Source: Treponema sp. UBA3862 (GTDB lineage Bacteria; Spirochaetota; Spirochaetia; Treponematales; Treponemataceae). From it: a DNA stretch of 64,000 nucleotides. The notes below the pieces were generated by a model. It saw only the letters and a list, made by a program, of their open reading frames with translations, ran no database searches and was not told where the DNA came from. Where the stretch lies: assembly GCA_002392405.1 (NCBI GenBank), contig DGGY01000021.1, positions 1 to 64,000 on the forward strand. Reading direction: 5' to 3'. Shown here piece after piece: positions 26,184 to 34,745 of the stretch; positions within the stretch are counted from its first letter, which is position 1, and each line of letters begins with the position of its first letter. A program made the translations under genes and the position numbers.

Positions 26184-27158
26184 TTAAGATTTTAGTTTTA
26201 ACAATTTACTCATTTCAAGATCAGCTTCTTCAGTTGGCCAGTCTTCCAGTCCGTTGCCTGCAGTGAATGTCATTTCTCCAAAATATATTTGTCCTTTAAT
26301 AATATATAAATCTACCCTTACATACTTAAAACCTTCAGACAGCCTTTTTGCAATGGAATACATTAATTTTAAACACTCAGGCCGTTCTATATCAGCGGAG
26401 TAATTTTTATATGTAGTAATCTGGTATTTAAATCTGTTCCAGTTAAAATCATATATCAATTCACATCCTGTATGTTTTGTTAAATCTCGATTTCCAATTA
26501 CTTCAATAAAAGCAGGTTCTCCATTAAAACAATGAATTTTATAATCATGTAAATTGCCATCCAGTTCCTCAATATATTTTTCTGCAATTATTTTTCGCGT
26601 GATGTGATTGTATTGCAATTCAAAAGAACCTTTTCTAAATGCATAATTAATTTTTAACCATCTATTTAATTGTTTCCGGATTTTCTTTATATTCAGTCTA
26701 TGGGACCTGTCACATACAATGTTAAATCCTGAGCCATGATTACATTTAAGTACAAATTTTTCTGGTAATTCTTCGAAATTAATATCGTTTGCATTATCCC
26801 AGACACCTAATTGAGGGATAATATTTATATTATCACCAAGAATCTGTTTTATTTTTTGGGGAGCAAGATACTTGTCTGATAAAAGACTTTTTTCTTCTGA
26901 ATAATCATACAACTTCAGCCACTGCATTTTTTCGTTATAGTATACAGGATTAGCAAGATTTAATTCTTTTCCGGTCCTTGATTTATACCACTTTTTAAGA
27001 TAAAGAGGATAAGAAGAAGAGGGCAGGGATTCATAGAATTTCTGTTCTGATAGAATCTTATAATCAGAAAAATCAAAACCTAATTGACAGAGAAAAGAAT
27101 ATAACAGATGCATAAATCCAAATTTTTTTATATTTTTAATGGCTTTATTAATAATCAT
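26184..27158 (-). CDS. TupA-like ATP-grasp protein
   Basis: A roughly 324-residue protein of the TupA-like ATP-grasp group often found in teichuronopeptide and polysaccharide loci. Diagnostic segments are YYNEKMQWLKLYDYSEEKSL, LSDKYLAPQKIKQILGD, FVLKCNHGSGFNIVCDRS (nucleotide-binding Lys and Gly-rich turn), DYKIHCFNGEPAFIEV, and YVRVDLYIIKGQIYFGEMTF with the metal-binding Asp and Glu. Members are thought to ligate amino acids or similar groups onto sugar acids, though few are characterised. The start is set at ATG 27158, which overlaps the upstream TGA by one base and has GGAG nine bases before it; ATG 27173 is the alternative. The gene is very AT-rich, which suggests transfer. Confidence 0.8.
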   Translation of the reverse strand: MIINKAIKNIKKFGFMHLLYSFLCQLGFDFSDYKILSEQKFYESLPSSSYPLYLKKWYKSRTGKELNLANPVYYNEKMQWLKLYDYSEEKSLLSDKYLAPQKIKQILGDNINIIPQLGVWDNANDINFEELPEKFVLKCNHGSGFNIVCDRSHRLNIKKIRKQLNRWLKINYAFRKGSFELQYNHITRKIIAEKYIEELDGNLHDYKIHCFNGEPAFIEVIGNRDLTKHTGCELIYDFNWNRFKYQITTYKNYSADIERPECLKLMYSIAKRLSEGFKYVRVDLYIIKGQIYFGEMTFTAGNGLEDWPTEEADLEMSKLLKLKS

Positions 27159-28081
27159 CAATTCTTTCTCCATGCCTTTGATTTAATCTTGTATAATTTC
27201 TGTAAAACTCTGAAGGGTAAAGAGTTATAGACTTTTATTGCATTTACGTCTGAAATAATTATTGCGTTTTCCCTGAAGCAGGACCTGCTTTTTTCAATCA
27301 TTTTGAGAACATTTTCAGGTATTTGTTTTATTGATCTAATTTCCTTCAGAATATCCTTATCTGCAAGAAGAAATGATGCATTTTTAGTAGAACTAAAATA
27401 ATGAATCATTTTTGCGGCCGAAATGTATCTAAGCCCGTTTTCAGTAACCTGACAGTTATAAATTCCATCCAATTCCTTAATAATATAATTCATCTTATGG
27501 TTTGCAAAATTAAACGCTACCTGATCAATACAGAAATCTTTTGACTGATAGCTTTTCCAGGCATTAAAAGCCTCTCTAAAGAAAGTATGGGAAATTTCAT
27601 CATCTTTTGTATAAATAAGCCCGGAATTGAAATATTTTTCTGGTTCATAGTTAAGTTTAGATTTTCTGATTTTGGCAGAAGTCTTACCCTGAAGAAAAAG
27701 ATTATTTTTATATGGAATATGAAGGTCATAAACCATGGCAACAGAGCAGGATAAATCTTCAAGTTCTGAAAGAACTTCACAGACGATTGTATCGCTGTCA
27801 ATAAAGATAAAATTTCCATTGAAATATTCACGCATAGTCAGTTTGAGAAATCGTGAACGCTGTTTCATTGTAAATTCAGGAGGACAGTCAGTTTTTATAA
27901 GTTCTGAAGTCTTTTTAAGCAGACAATCCTGCTTTTTATTGAGGTATTCAAATGTATCCTGATCAGTGAGAGTATAAATCTTTGCATCAGGATTAAAGTA
28001 TTTTAAGGAGCATTGAGAAAGATATGCCTGCTCTTCCAGATAATTATTACCATCCGTAGTTACTACATAAATAAAAGTCAT
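27158..28081 (-). CDS. GT8-like glycosyltransferase
   Basis: A 307-residue relative of the transferase at 17605-18621. Shared landmarks are TFIYVVTTDGNNYLEEQAYL at the start, NFIFIDSDTIVCEVLSEL (D-x-D), YFNSGLIYTKDDEISHTFF and LDGIYNCQVTENGLRYISA followed by KMIHYFSS. The last 40 residues are basic and may associate with the membrane. AGGA precedes the ATG. It overlaps the TupA-like gene by one base (TGATG) and follows the GT2 gene by eight bases. It is the second gene of the cassette between the two flippase copies. Confidence 0.82.
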   Translation of the reverse strand: MTFIYVVTTDGNNYLEEQAYLSQCSLKYFNPDAKIYTLTDQDTFEYLNKKQDCLLKKTSELIKTDCPPEFTMKQRSRFLKLTMREYFNGNFIFIDSDTIVCEVLSELEDLSCSVAMVYDLHIPYKNNLFLQGKTSAKIRKSKLNYEPEKYFNSGLIYTKDDEISHTFFREAFNAWKSYQSKDFCIDQVAFNFANHKMNYIIKELDGIYNCQVTENGLRYISAAKMIHYFSSTKNASFLLADKDILKEIRSIKQIPENVLKMIEKSRSCFRENAIIISDVNAIKVYNSLPFRVLQKLYKIKSKAWRKN

Positions 28082-28089
28082 GATTTTTC

Positions 28090-28914
28090 CTAATTATATA
28101 AGCCGAAGTGAATTAAAAAACGCTTGATAAAATCCTTAAATACATTTGATTTGTATTTTCCAAAATCAAGGGGAGTCGTTTTTATTTTTTTGTAATCTTT
28201 GTCAAAATAAACATACTCAGAACGATTGAATAAACATTCTTCCAAAGTTTCAGGCATGTCTTTCCAGGCACTTACCTGTGAGTTTGTTTTGGTTGCTTTT
28301 CTTGCAAGCAGTCTTTTCTGGATTTGCTGTGGACTTCGATACTGATAATGTTCAACTAAAATTGTCTGGGGAGCTTTTGTACCGACATGCTGCGGATATT
28401 GTGAGGCAATGCCAGTATCCCATTTCAGGCCTTTTCTATATCTGAAAAATCTGCCTTCTGACCAGCAGGGATTACGGATATAATTAATATATTTTCTGTC
28501 CGATTCAAAGTCACCGGTAAAGTTATATTCTTCCAGGTCTTCTTTAGTGAGCCGGTAATCTATAGACTGCTTAAAAACCCACTGATATTTTTTTGATACA
28601 TTTTGAAGAAAGGTTCTGGGATCTTCAACATAGAATTCATCTGCATCAAGAGCATAGCACCACCAGTCTCCGGGGGCACTAAGATGCCGGAATTCATTAA
28701 AAACCTCAGCACGCATTCCTCTTCTGAATGGGCCGAAATCCTGTTTCCATGGAGTTATTACATCATTTTTAAGGGACTGAATGAGTTCCCACGTGCCGTC
28801 TGTAGATCCGTTATCAAGGATAAAAATTTTATCAGCCCATTTTTCAGCCGCCTTTAACACATAGCCAACTATATCGACTTCATTTTTTACAAGCATTATG
28901 GCAAAAATTTTCAT
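28090..28914 (-). CDS. Glycosyltransferase family 2
   Basis: A 274-residue GT-A enzyme. The start MKIFAIMLVKNEVDIVGYVL, then IFILDNGSTDGTWELIQ and WWCYALDADEFYVEDP (D-x-D) are typical of the GT2 group that begins with a V-K-N-E motif. RNPCWSEGRFFRYRKGLKWD and LVEHYQYRSPQQIQKRL follow. It opens the leftward four-gene cassette. The ATG has no ribosome binding site and lies eight bases after a -10-like box. Donor unknown. Confidence 0.9.
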   Translation of the reverse strand: MKIFAIMLVKNEVDIVGYVLKAAEKWADKIFILDNGSTDGTWELIQSLKNDVITPWKQDFGPFRRGMRAEVFNEFRHLSAPGDWWCYALDADEFYVEDPRTFLQNVSKKYQWVFKQSIDYRLTKEDLEEYNFTGDFESDRKYINYIRNPCWSEGRFFRYRKGLKWDTGIASQYPQHVGTKAPQTILVEHYQYRSPQQIQKRLLARKATKTNSQVSAWKDMPETLEECLFNRSEYVYFDKDYKKIKTTPLDFGKYKSNVFKDFIKRFLIHFGLYN

Positions 28915-28922
28915 ATATAATT

Positions 28923-28951
28923 ATAATAATGTAATTGTGTATTCCCTTCAA
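28923..28951 (-). promoter_or_regulatory. Promoter of the GT2 cassette, predicted leaderless
   Basis: Reading leftward: TTGAAG (28951-28946), a 17-bp spacer, TATTAT (28928-28923), eight bases, then ATG 28914. An overlapping TATAAT begins three bases closer to the gene. No Shine-Dalgarno is present. Confidence 0.55.
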
Positions 28952-28990
28952 CAATCATTTTTTATGCAGTAAGAATTTATGGAGTTTTGA

Positions 28991-29919
28991 ATGCAGCAAA
29001 AATCATTAAAAATCAATGCTTTTTTAAACACTTTCAAGTCCGCACACAAACCAGAATAGATTTAACAAAACATCTCAAACCGATTTTTATTCTCTTTGCA
29101 ACAGCCGTAACAGGAACTATATTTCACAGCATTGATTCTACAATGCTTGGTTTTATGAGCAGTGATGAGCAGGTAGGTCTTTATTCTGCTGGAATCAAAA
29201 TCATACACATGATAAACGGTCTATTTCCTGCAATGATTATAGTAATCTTTCCACGAATTTCATATTACTTTGCAAATAATGACAACGAAAAGATTATTTC
29301 ACTTTCTGCTAAAACTTTAATTTTTTTGATGTGTTTTGCAATTCCTGTATCTGCAGGACTTTTCCTTTTAATGGAGCCCCTTGTACTTCTTTTCTGCGGT
29401 CCGAAATTTCATCTTGCAATAACTGTTTCAAAAATTATGTGTCCTTATCTTGTATTTTCTGCTGCAGCATCTTTCCTGGGAACAAATATTCTTGTAGCCT
29501 ATGGAAAAGAAAAAATCCAGCTTTATACAATGATGGCTGGTGCCTGTATTGATATCCTACTGAATGCAATATTTATTAGAAGTCTGGGGGCAGAAGGGGC
29601 TGCAATTGCAACACTGATAACTCAGATTGTCATAAGTATTTTTTATTTTATTTATCTTAAAAATTTTATCTGCCAACTGCATGTATTCAGTCAGACACTG
29701 CACTTTATTATAGCGACCCTTTTTATGTCTTTTTGCATTTATTTTATAAAAAGATGTTTTGATATTTTATTACTGCAGCTTTTTGTTTCCTTTATTTCAG
29801 GAGTTATAGTTTACGCTTTTATTCTTTACATTTTAAAAAACATCACATTTTTAAATTTTATGAATAGTCTTTTGAGTTTTATTAAAAGAAAAATGCCGGG
29901 AAAAAACAGAATAAGTTAA
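28991..29919 (+). pseudogene. Second Wzx flippase copy with internal deletion and frameshift
   Basis: The ancestral start is ATG 28991, with GGAG at 28981-28984. It encodes MQQKSLKINAFLNTFK, matching the N terminus of the intact flippase at 23732 (MQPKSLKINVFLNTLK). After codon 16 the homology jumps to the region equivalent to residue 199 of the intact copy, in another frame; the original frame hits TAG within seven codons. About 180 codons are missing. The downstream half (KHLKPIFILFATAVTGTIF to the end) has no stops and is highly similar to the intact copy. A 310-residue open frame begins at TTG 28987, but its first codons are out of the native frame. A functional half-transporter cannot be excluded, but a pseudogene is more likely. 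Confidence 0.85.
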
Positions 29920-29922
29920 TTG

Positions 29923-30834
29923 TTATATCTCATTTTCTGTAAGTTGACTTAAAAACGCCTTCAGGCTTTCTTTCCACTCAGGAAGTTTAACGGAGAGCAC
30001 TTTCTGAATTTTTTCTTTACTTAAAACTGAATATGCAGGTCTTCTGGCTTTTACAGAATATTCCGAGGTTTTGCATGATTTTATACGGCAGTTTTTAACT
30101 TCTGAATCAGGAAATCTTAATGAATATTGTCTTTGAATTTCCAGTGCAAAATCATACCAGCTTGATTGACCTTCGTCTGTTACATGATATATTCCGTATG
30201 GTATAGCATTGTCTTCCTGTGATTTTTTAATAATTTTTAAAATTATGTTTGTAAGCGTTGTGCAAAAAGTAGGGGTACTATACTGGTCATTTACAACTTT
30301 TACTGAAGGATTATTTTTCATTGCCTTAAGGATTGTGTAAACAAAGTTCTTTCCGTAAAATCCATAAAGCCAGGCTGTGCGAAGTATATAATAATCTTCA
30401 GTTTCTGACATGACGGCTTTTTCACCTTCCGCCTTAGTTTTCCCGTATATACTCTGAGGATTAACAGTGTCTTCTTCCGTATAGGGACGAATATTCCCCC
30501 TTTCGTCTCTATTGCCTTTTCCGTCAAATACATAGTCAGTTGAAATATGAATAAGGGGACATCCAAGTTTTTTTGAAAGACGGGCAATGTTTTCAGGGCC
30601 TTTTGCGTTCAGTGCCCGGGCTGAATCTGCTTCGCTTTCAGCTTTGTCAACGGCAGTATAGGCGGCACAGTTCACTATGAAAGAAATATCCTTACCGGAA
30701 GCAAAACTTTCAAGTTTCTTATAGTCGAGAATGCTGACACTGTTGTCAGTACCTGTATAATCAATATTTTTTTCTCCAAGGGTACAGCAGAGCTGACTGC
30801 CCAGCATTCCTTTACATCCGATTATCCAAACCAT
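29923..30834 (-). CDS. rfbD: dTDP-4-dehydrorhamnose reductase
   Basis: Last step of dTDP-L-rhamnose synthesis, an NAD(P)H-dependent reduction. The 303-residue short-chain dehydrogenase has WIIGCKGMLGSQL (nucleotide-binding glycines), FIVNCAAYTAVDKAESEADS, HISTDYVFDGKG and the catalytic pair in SIYGKTKAEGEKAV (Y-x-x-x-K), then LRTAWLYGFYGKNFVYT. It is the last gene of the rfbA-C-B-D unit, 35 bases after rfbB, and has no clear ribosome binding site. It converges on the deleted flippase gene. Confidence 0.95.
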   Translation of the reverse strand: MVWIIGCKGMLGSQLCCTLGEKNIDYTGTDNSVSILDYKKLESFASGKDISFIVNCAAYTAVDKAESEADSARALNAKGPENIARLSKKLGCPLIHISTDYVFDGKGNRDERGNIRPYTEEDTVNPQSIYGKTKAEGEKAVMSETEDYYILRTAWLYGFYGKNFVYTILKAMKNNPSVKVVNDQYSTPTFCTTLTNIILKIIKKSQEDNAIPYGIYHVTDEGQSSWYDFALEIQRQYSLRFPDSEVKNCRIKSCKTSEYSVKARRPAYSVLSKEKIQKVLSVKLPEWKESLKAFLSQLTENEI

Positions 30835-30869
30835 AATTCAATTCACAATGCTCAAAATATAATAAGGAA

Positions 30870-32009
30870 CTATTTCCGGTCTCCGTAGTTTGCGCTGATC
30901 CAGTTTTTATACTCGCCTGAAAGAATATGATCTACCCATTCCCTGTGGTCAAGGTACCAGTTTACTGTAAGCAAAAGGCCCTGTTCAAAGGTCATCCTGC
31001 GCTCCCAGCTCAGCTCTCTTTTGATTTTTTTACAGTCGATTGCGTATCGCGCATCATGTCCCGGCCGGTCCTTAACATGAACGATTGTTTTTTCTACATC
31101 AGAAGCTGTTTTGTTTACCTTTGGAGCGGTAAGTTCAATAACCTTGTGAAAAAGCTCGATGTTCTGCCATTCATTTTCACCGCCGATGTTGTATTTTTCA
31201 CCGGTTTTTCCTTTGTTTACAATCTGCCAGACTGCACGGTTGTGGTCTTCTACATAAATCCAGTCACGGATGTTCTTTCCTTCGCCGTATACAGGAAGAT
31301 TCTTTCCGTCACGGATATTAGAAATCATGAGGGGTAGAAGTTTTTCAGGAAACTGATATGGCCCGTAGTTGTTGGTGCAGTTTGAAAGAGTAAGAGGAAG
31401 TCCGTAAGTGTGATAATAAGCCATTGCAATGTGATCTGAACTTGCCTTGCTTGCTGAATATGGTGAGCGGGGATCATAAGGAGTGCTTTCAGTAAAATAG
31501 CCGCTTTCGCCCAAAGAACCATATACTTCGTCTGTAGAAATATGATGAAAAAGAACATCGTCACGATGATTGTCCAGAGAGCATCCCCAGTATTTTCGTG
31601 CAACATCAAGAAGTGTAAAGGTTCCCATTACATTCGTCCCGATAAAAGCCTCCGGCCCCAGAATAGAGCGGTCAACATGACTTTCTGCTGCAAAATGAAT
31701 TACTGTATCTATGTCGTACTGCCTGAAAATGCGTTCTATTTGGGCGCGGTCACAGATGTCAACCTTCTCAAAGAAATAGCGCCGCTCACTTTCACTTACA
31801 CCCTTGCCGAATTTTTCCTCAACCATGGAAAGGTTTTCAGGGTTGCCGGCATAGGTTAAGGCATCAACATTAATGATTTTCCCCTTAAAGCTGGAATCCA
31901 TGAATTCTTTTGAACCCGTTGCACTGAGACCGAACAGATAGTTTATGAAGTTAGAGCCGATAAAGCCTGCACCGCCGGTGATTAATATATTTTGTAATTT
32001 TCTTGCCAT
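30870..32009 (-). CDS. rfbB: dTDP-glucose 4,6-dehydratase
   Basis: Second step of dTDP-L-rhamnose synthesis, NAD-dependent. The 379-residue extended short-chain dehydrogenase has LITGGAGFIGSNFINYL, VIHFAAESHVDRSI, HISTDEVYGSLGE and the catalytic tyrosine/lysine in RSPYSASKASSDH. NCTNNYGPYQFPEKLLPLMI and VYGEGKNIRDWIYVEDH are the usual RmlB signatures. A strong GGAGGGG precedes the ATG. rfbC ends directly upstream. Length is slightly above the usual 340-360 because of a longer ASV-type loop near residue 35. Confidence 0.96.
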   Translation of the reverse strand: MARKLQNILITGGAGFIGSNFINYLFGLSATGSKEFMDSSFKGKIINVDALTYAGNPENLSMVEEKFGKGVSESERRYFFEKVDICDRAQIERIFRQYDIDTVIHFAAESHVDRSILGPEAFIGTNVMGTFTLLDVARKYWGCSLDNHRDDVLFHHISTDEVYGSLGESGYFTESTPYDPRSPYSASKASSDHIAMAYYHTYGLPLTLSNCTNNYGPYQFPEKLLPLMISNIRDGKNLPVYGEGKNIRDWIYVEDHNRAVWQIVNKGKTGEKYNIGGENEWQNIELFHKVIELTAPKVNKTASDVEKTIVHVKDRPGHDARYAIDCKKIKRELSWERRMTFEQGLLLTVNWYLDHREWVDHILSGEYKNWISANYGDRK

Positions 32010-32609
32010 TTATTTACCCCTCCATTTTCCATTTAAATCAAAATATTCACCATCAGGATTAAACAGGGGATGCTTAGTGTCTTTTTCACTTAAAAGCGGC
32101 TCTATATCCGGTGCTACAGCATTCCAGTCAATCCCGATAATCGGGTCATTCCACATCAGTCCGCCTTCACCTTGAGGATCATAAAAATCAGTACATTTAT
32201 AGGCAAAAACAGCTGTTTCACTCAAAACATAAAAACCGTGGGCAAATCCTTCTGGAATGTAAAACTGATTCTGTTTTTCAGAATCCAGGATTACACCATA
32301 ATATTTTCCGAAGGTAGGAGAGCCTTTCCGAAGATCAACAGCCACATCGTATAATTTTCCGAATACAGAGCGTACAAGTTTTCCCTGGGGATGTTTGGTC
32401 TGAAAGTGAAGGCCGCGAAGCACTCCCTTTGAAGACGAAGACTGGTTATCCTGCAGGAACTTCATTTTAAGACCGGCAGCAAAAAAATCACGTTCAGAAT
32501 AAACCTCAAAAAAATATCCCCGTGCATCACCGAAAACTTTCGGCTGAATTTCATAGAGTCCTTCAAAAACAAGACCGTCACAAGACATACATTTTCTAAA
32601 TTCAAACAT
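32010..32609 (-). CDS. rfbC: dTDP-4-dehydrorhamnose 3,5-epimerase
   Basis: Third enzyme of the rhamnose pathway, a cupin-fold double epimerase. Motifs are FGDARGYFFEVYSERDF, QDNQSSSSKGVLRGLHFQ (catalytic His), GKLVRSVFGKLYDVAVDLR (catalytic Lys and Asp), and IPEGFAHGFYVLSETAVFAY with the catalytic Tyr. The start is set at ATG 32609, with AAAGG seven bases upstream overlapping the rfbA stop. A TTG at 32627 would add six unsupported residues. The result is 199 residues, close to the family norm. Confidence 0.96.
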   Translation of the reverse strand: MFEFRKCMSCDGLVFEGLYEIQPKVFGDARGYFFEVYSERDFFAAGLKMKFLQDNQSSSSKGVLRGLHFQTKHPQGKLVRSVFGKLYDVAVDLRKGSPTFGKYYGVILDSEKQNQFYIPEGFAHGFYVLSETAVFAYKCTDFYDPQGEGGLMWNDPIIGIDWNAVAPDIEPLLSEKDTKHPLFNPDGEYFDLNGKWRGK

Positions 32610-32613
32610 AGAA

Positions 32614-33492
32614 TTACCTTTCAGCAATATATTTTAAATAAGCACCGTAGTCAGTCTTGTATCCGCCAGCCAGTTCCAGCAGTTCTTCTTTTGTAATCCA
32701 GCCGTTTGAATAAGCGATTTCTTCAATGCAGCTTACATACATACCCTGACGTTTTTCGATTGTTGCAATGAAGTTTGATGCTTCTAAAAGACCGTCATAA
32801 GTTCCTGTATCAAGCCAGGCCATGCCCCGGCCCAAAAGTTCCACAGAAAGGGAGCCTTTTTTAAGATAGGCATTATTTACTGCCGTAATTTCGATTTCCC
32901 CCCGGGCAGAAGGCTTTACTTCAGAAGCAATTTTTACAACTTCATTGTTGTAAAAATAAAGGCCGGGAACTGCATAATTTGATTTAGGTTTTAAAGGTTT
33001 TTCTTCAATTCCAAGCACCTTTCCCTTATCGTCAAATTCAACAACACCGTATGCGCAGGGATCTTTTACCATATAGCCGAAAATTACCGCACCGTCTGTA
33101 GAGTTTTCTATGCGTTCCCTGGCTTTTTTTAGGGTTTTTGTAAAACTCTGGCCGTAAAAAATATTGTCACCCAGAACAAGGGCAACACTGTCATTTTTAA
33201 TAAAATCCTTTCCTACGATAAAGGCATCAGCAAGACCTCTCGGACTATCCTGGACAGCATATTCAAAGTGCATTCCAAGCCAGGCTCCGTCCCCAAAGAG
33301 TTCCTTAAAAAGAGAAATATCCCTTGGAGTAGAAATAATTAAAACTTCCCTGATACCTGCCAGCATAAGGCATGAAAGAGGATAGTAAACCATGGGTTTA
33401 TCGTAGAGGGGGAGAAGTGGTTTACAAATTATTTTTGTTAATGGAAAAAGTCTTGAACCTGTTCCACCTGCTAAAATTATACCTTTCGTCAT
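32614..33492 (-). CDS. rfbA: Glucose-1-phosphate thymidylyltransferase
   Basis: First step of dTDP-rhamnose synthesis, forming dTDP-glucose. The 292-residue enzyme has GIILAGGTGSRLFPLTKIIC (signature loop), KPLLPLYDKPMVYYPLS, ALVLGDNIFYGQSF with the metal-binding Asp, and IEEKPLKPKSNYAVPGLYFY. WLDTGTYDGLLEASNFI is also conserved. It overlaps the acyltransferase gene by 4 nt, so that upstream gene probably leads the transcript. No anomalies. Confidence 0.97.
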   Translation of the reverse strand: MTKGIILAGGTGSRLFPLTKIICKPLLPLYDKPMVYYPLSCLMLAGIREVLIISTPRDISLFKELFGDGAWLGMHFEYAVQDSPRGLADAFIVGKDFIKNDSVALVLGDNIFYGQSFTKTLKKARERIENSTDGAVIFGYMVKDPCAYGVVEFDDKGKVLGIEEKPLKPKSNYAVPGLYFYNNEVVKIASEVKPSARGEIEITAVNNAYLKKGSLSVELLGRGMAWLDTGTYDGLLEASNFIATIEKRQGMYVSCIEEIAYSNGWITKEELLELAGGYKTDYGAYLKYIAER

Positions 33493-34610
33493 TTGGTTTT
33501 GTTTTGAATCAGTTTATTTATTATAAATATGAATGGTTTTTCAACAAATTTTATTCGTAAAAAATGAAAAATAATACTTATAATAAAAACGCCAGGTATT
33601 ACAAAAAGGGAGAAAAATGGGCAGAAACTTTTTATTAAAAAAGGAAGTTGAAGTATTCCACACCAGAGCATTCCACTGAAAATAAAATTGCAATGTAAAA
33701 GATATGCATCAAAAGTAGAAGAAGCAATAAAATTAATTAATGGTGAATTTTTAATATGTATAATCCTGAAAAAATTAAAAATAAAAAGTGCTGCAATCCA
33801 TATTGGGAACATATGAATTTTAGTCAAATAAAAAAATCTTTTATACTGCTCAAGTTCAATATGGCTGTTAATAAATAAAGAGAGAAATATATTCCAAATT
33901 CCAATAATCAAAATAGCAACAGCAGCTAAGATAATATTTCTACGAGCATGTGAAAAAAAATCAGGTTCATATAATCTTATATATGAAGCAATATAATATG
34001 CCAGAAAAAAATAAAAAAGATTACTTGGATCATAAAGACGCTGTGCAGGTATCATTTTTGTTACAGTACCAAGAACAAAGAGAAGAATGCACAGATAAAA
34101 ATGAGTTTTACGGCAGAGTTTTTCAAGCAGAAGTTTGCAGAAAGGAGTAAATAAAAGAAATACAAGGTATTTTGAAGCATACCAGGTATGGCCCAAAACA
34201 GTAGGCGCAAAACACTTCAACAAGTCAATTTTTGTTATAGGTACTGCATCTGAAAAAAAATCAGAAGATTTTAAAAGTGAAAAATCCTGACTTGGTATTT
34301 TAAAAATATAAAAAACAAGACCAATTAATACAGATACAGAAAAAATATTAAACCATAATTTAATAATTTTTTTTATATTAAAATCAGATGTACATAAAAA
34401 ATACCCTGAAATCAACATAAAAATAATATTTCCGAATGCACCTGTCCAACCATAAAAAAACAATGAAAAATAATAGAAACTAGTGTCAGGTTTTGTCATT
34501 ATATATGAATTGATTCCCATAAGAAAATGACAGAGAATTATTGACGTCATTCCAAAAATTCTTAAGAGTTCAAAATTTGAATTACGAATTTTATTTGTAA
34601 TTTCATTCAT
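33489..34610 (-). CDS. Acyltransferase family 3 membrane protein
   Basis: A 373-residue integral membrane protein with about ten helices. It begins RNSNFELLRIFGMTSIILCH, the usual start of acyltransferase-3 (O-acetyltransferase) proteins, and then has FMLISGYFLCTSDFNIKKII with the conserved Ser-Gly-Tyr-Phe. VLGHTWYASKYLVFLLFTPF is also typical. It probably O-acetylates a sugar of the surface glycan at the membrane. The gene is strikingly AT-rich compared with rfbA next to it, suggesting recent acquisition. It overlaps rfbA by 4 nt and is the first gene of the rfb transcript. The upstream 130 bp is AT-rich without a clear promoter. Confidence 0.88.
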   Translation of the reverse strand: MNEITNKIRNSNFELLRIFGMTSIILCHFLMGINSYIMTKPDTSFYYFSLFFYGWTGAFGNIIFMLISGYFLCTSDFNIKKIIKLWFNIFSVSVLIGLVFYIFKIPSQDFSLLKSSDFFSDAVPITKIDLLKCFAPTVLGHTWYASKYLVFLLFTPFCKLLLEKLCRKTHFYLCILLFVLGTVTKMIPAQRLYDPSNLFYFFLAYYIASYIRLYEPDFFSHARRNIILAAVAILIIGIWNIFLSLFINSHIELEQYKRFFYLTKIHMFPIWIAALFIFNFFRIIHIKNSPLINFIASSTFDAYLLHCNFIFSGMLWCGILQLPFLIKSFCPFFSLFVIPGVFIISIIFHFLRIKFVEKPFIFIINKLIQNKTK

Positions 34611-34710
34611 ACTTAGTCCATTTAGATGTTATTTTCAGATATTATTTGTACTCAGTCAATAAATTATTATAAAAAATTTACTTTTTCAAATCATGTATTG
34701 CTTCTATAGT

Positions 34711-34739
34711 TTGCCCGCACTCCTTTTTTACTTTATAAT
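34711..34739 (+). promoter_or_regulatory. Promoter of the ABC permease operon, predicted leaderless
   Basis: TTGCCC (34711-34716), a 17-bp spacer and TATAAT (34734-34739) are followed after six bases by ATG 34746. There is no Shine-Dalgarno. It is one of the clearest leaderless-type promoters in the window. Confidence 0.75.
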
Positions 34740-34745
34740 TAAATC

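Noticed and set aside
28987-29919. 310-residue frame from TTG 28987 as a real shorter flippase
   Set aside because: Its first 18 codons are out of the native frame, and the true ancestral start ATG 28991 with its ribosome binding site leads into a deletion junction.
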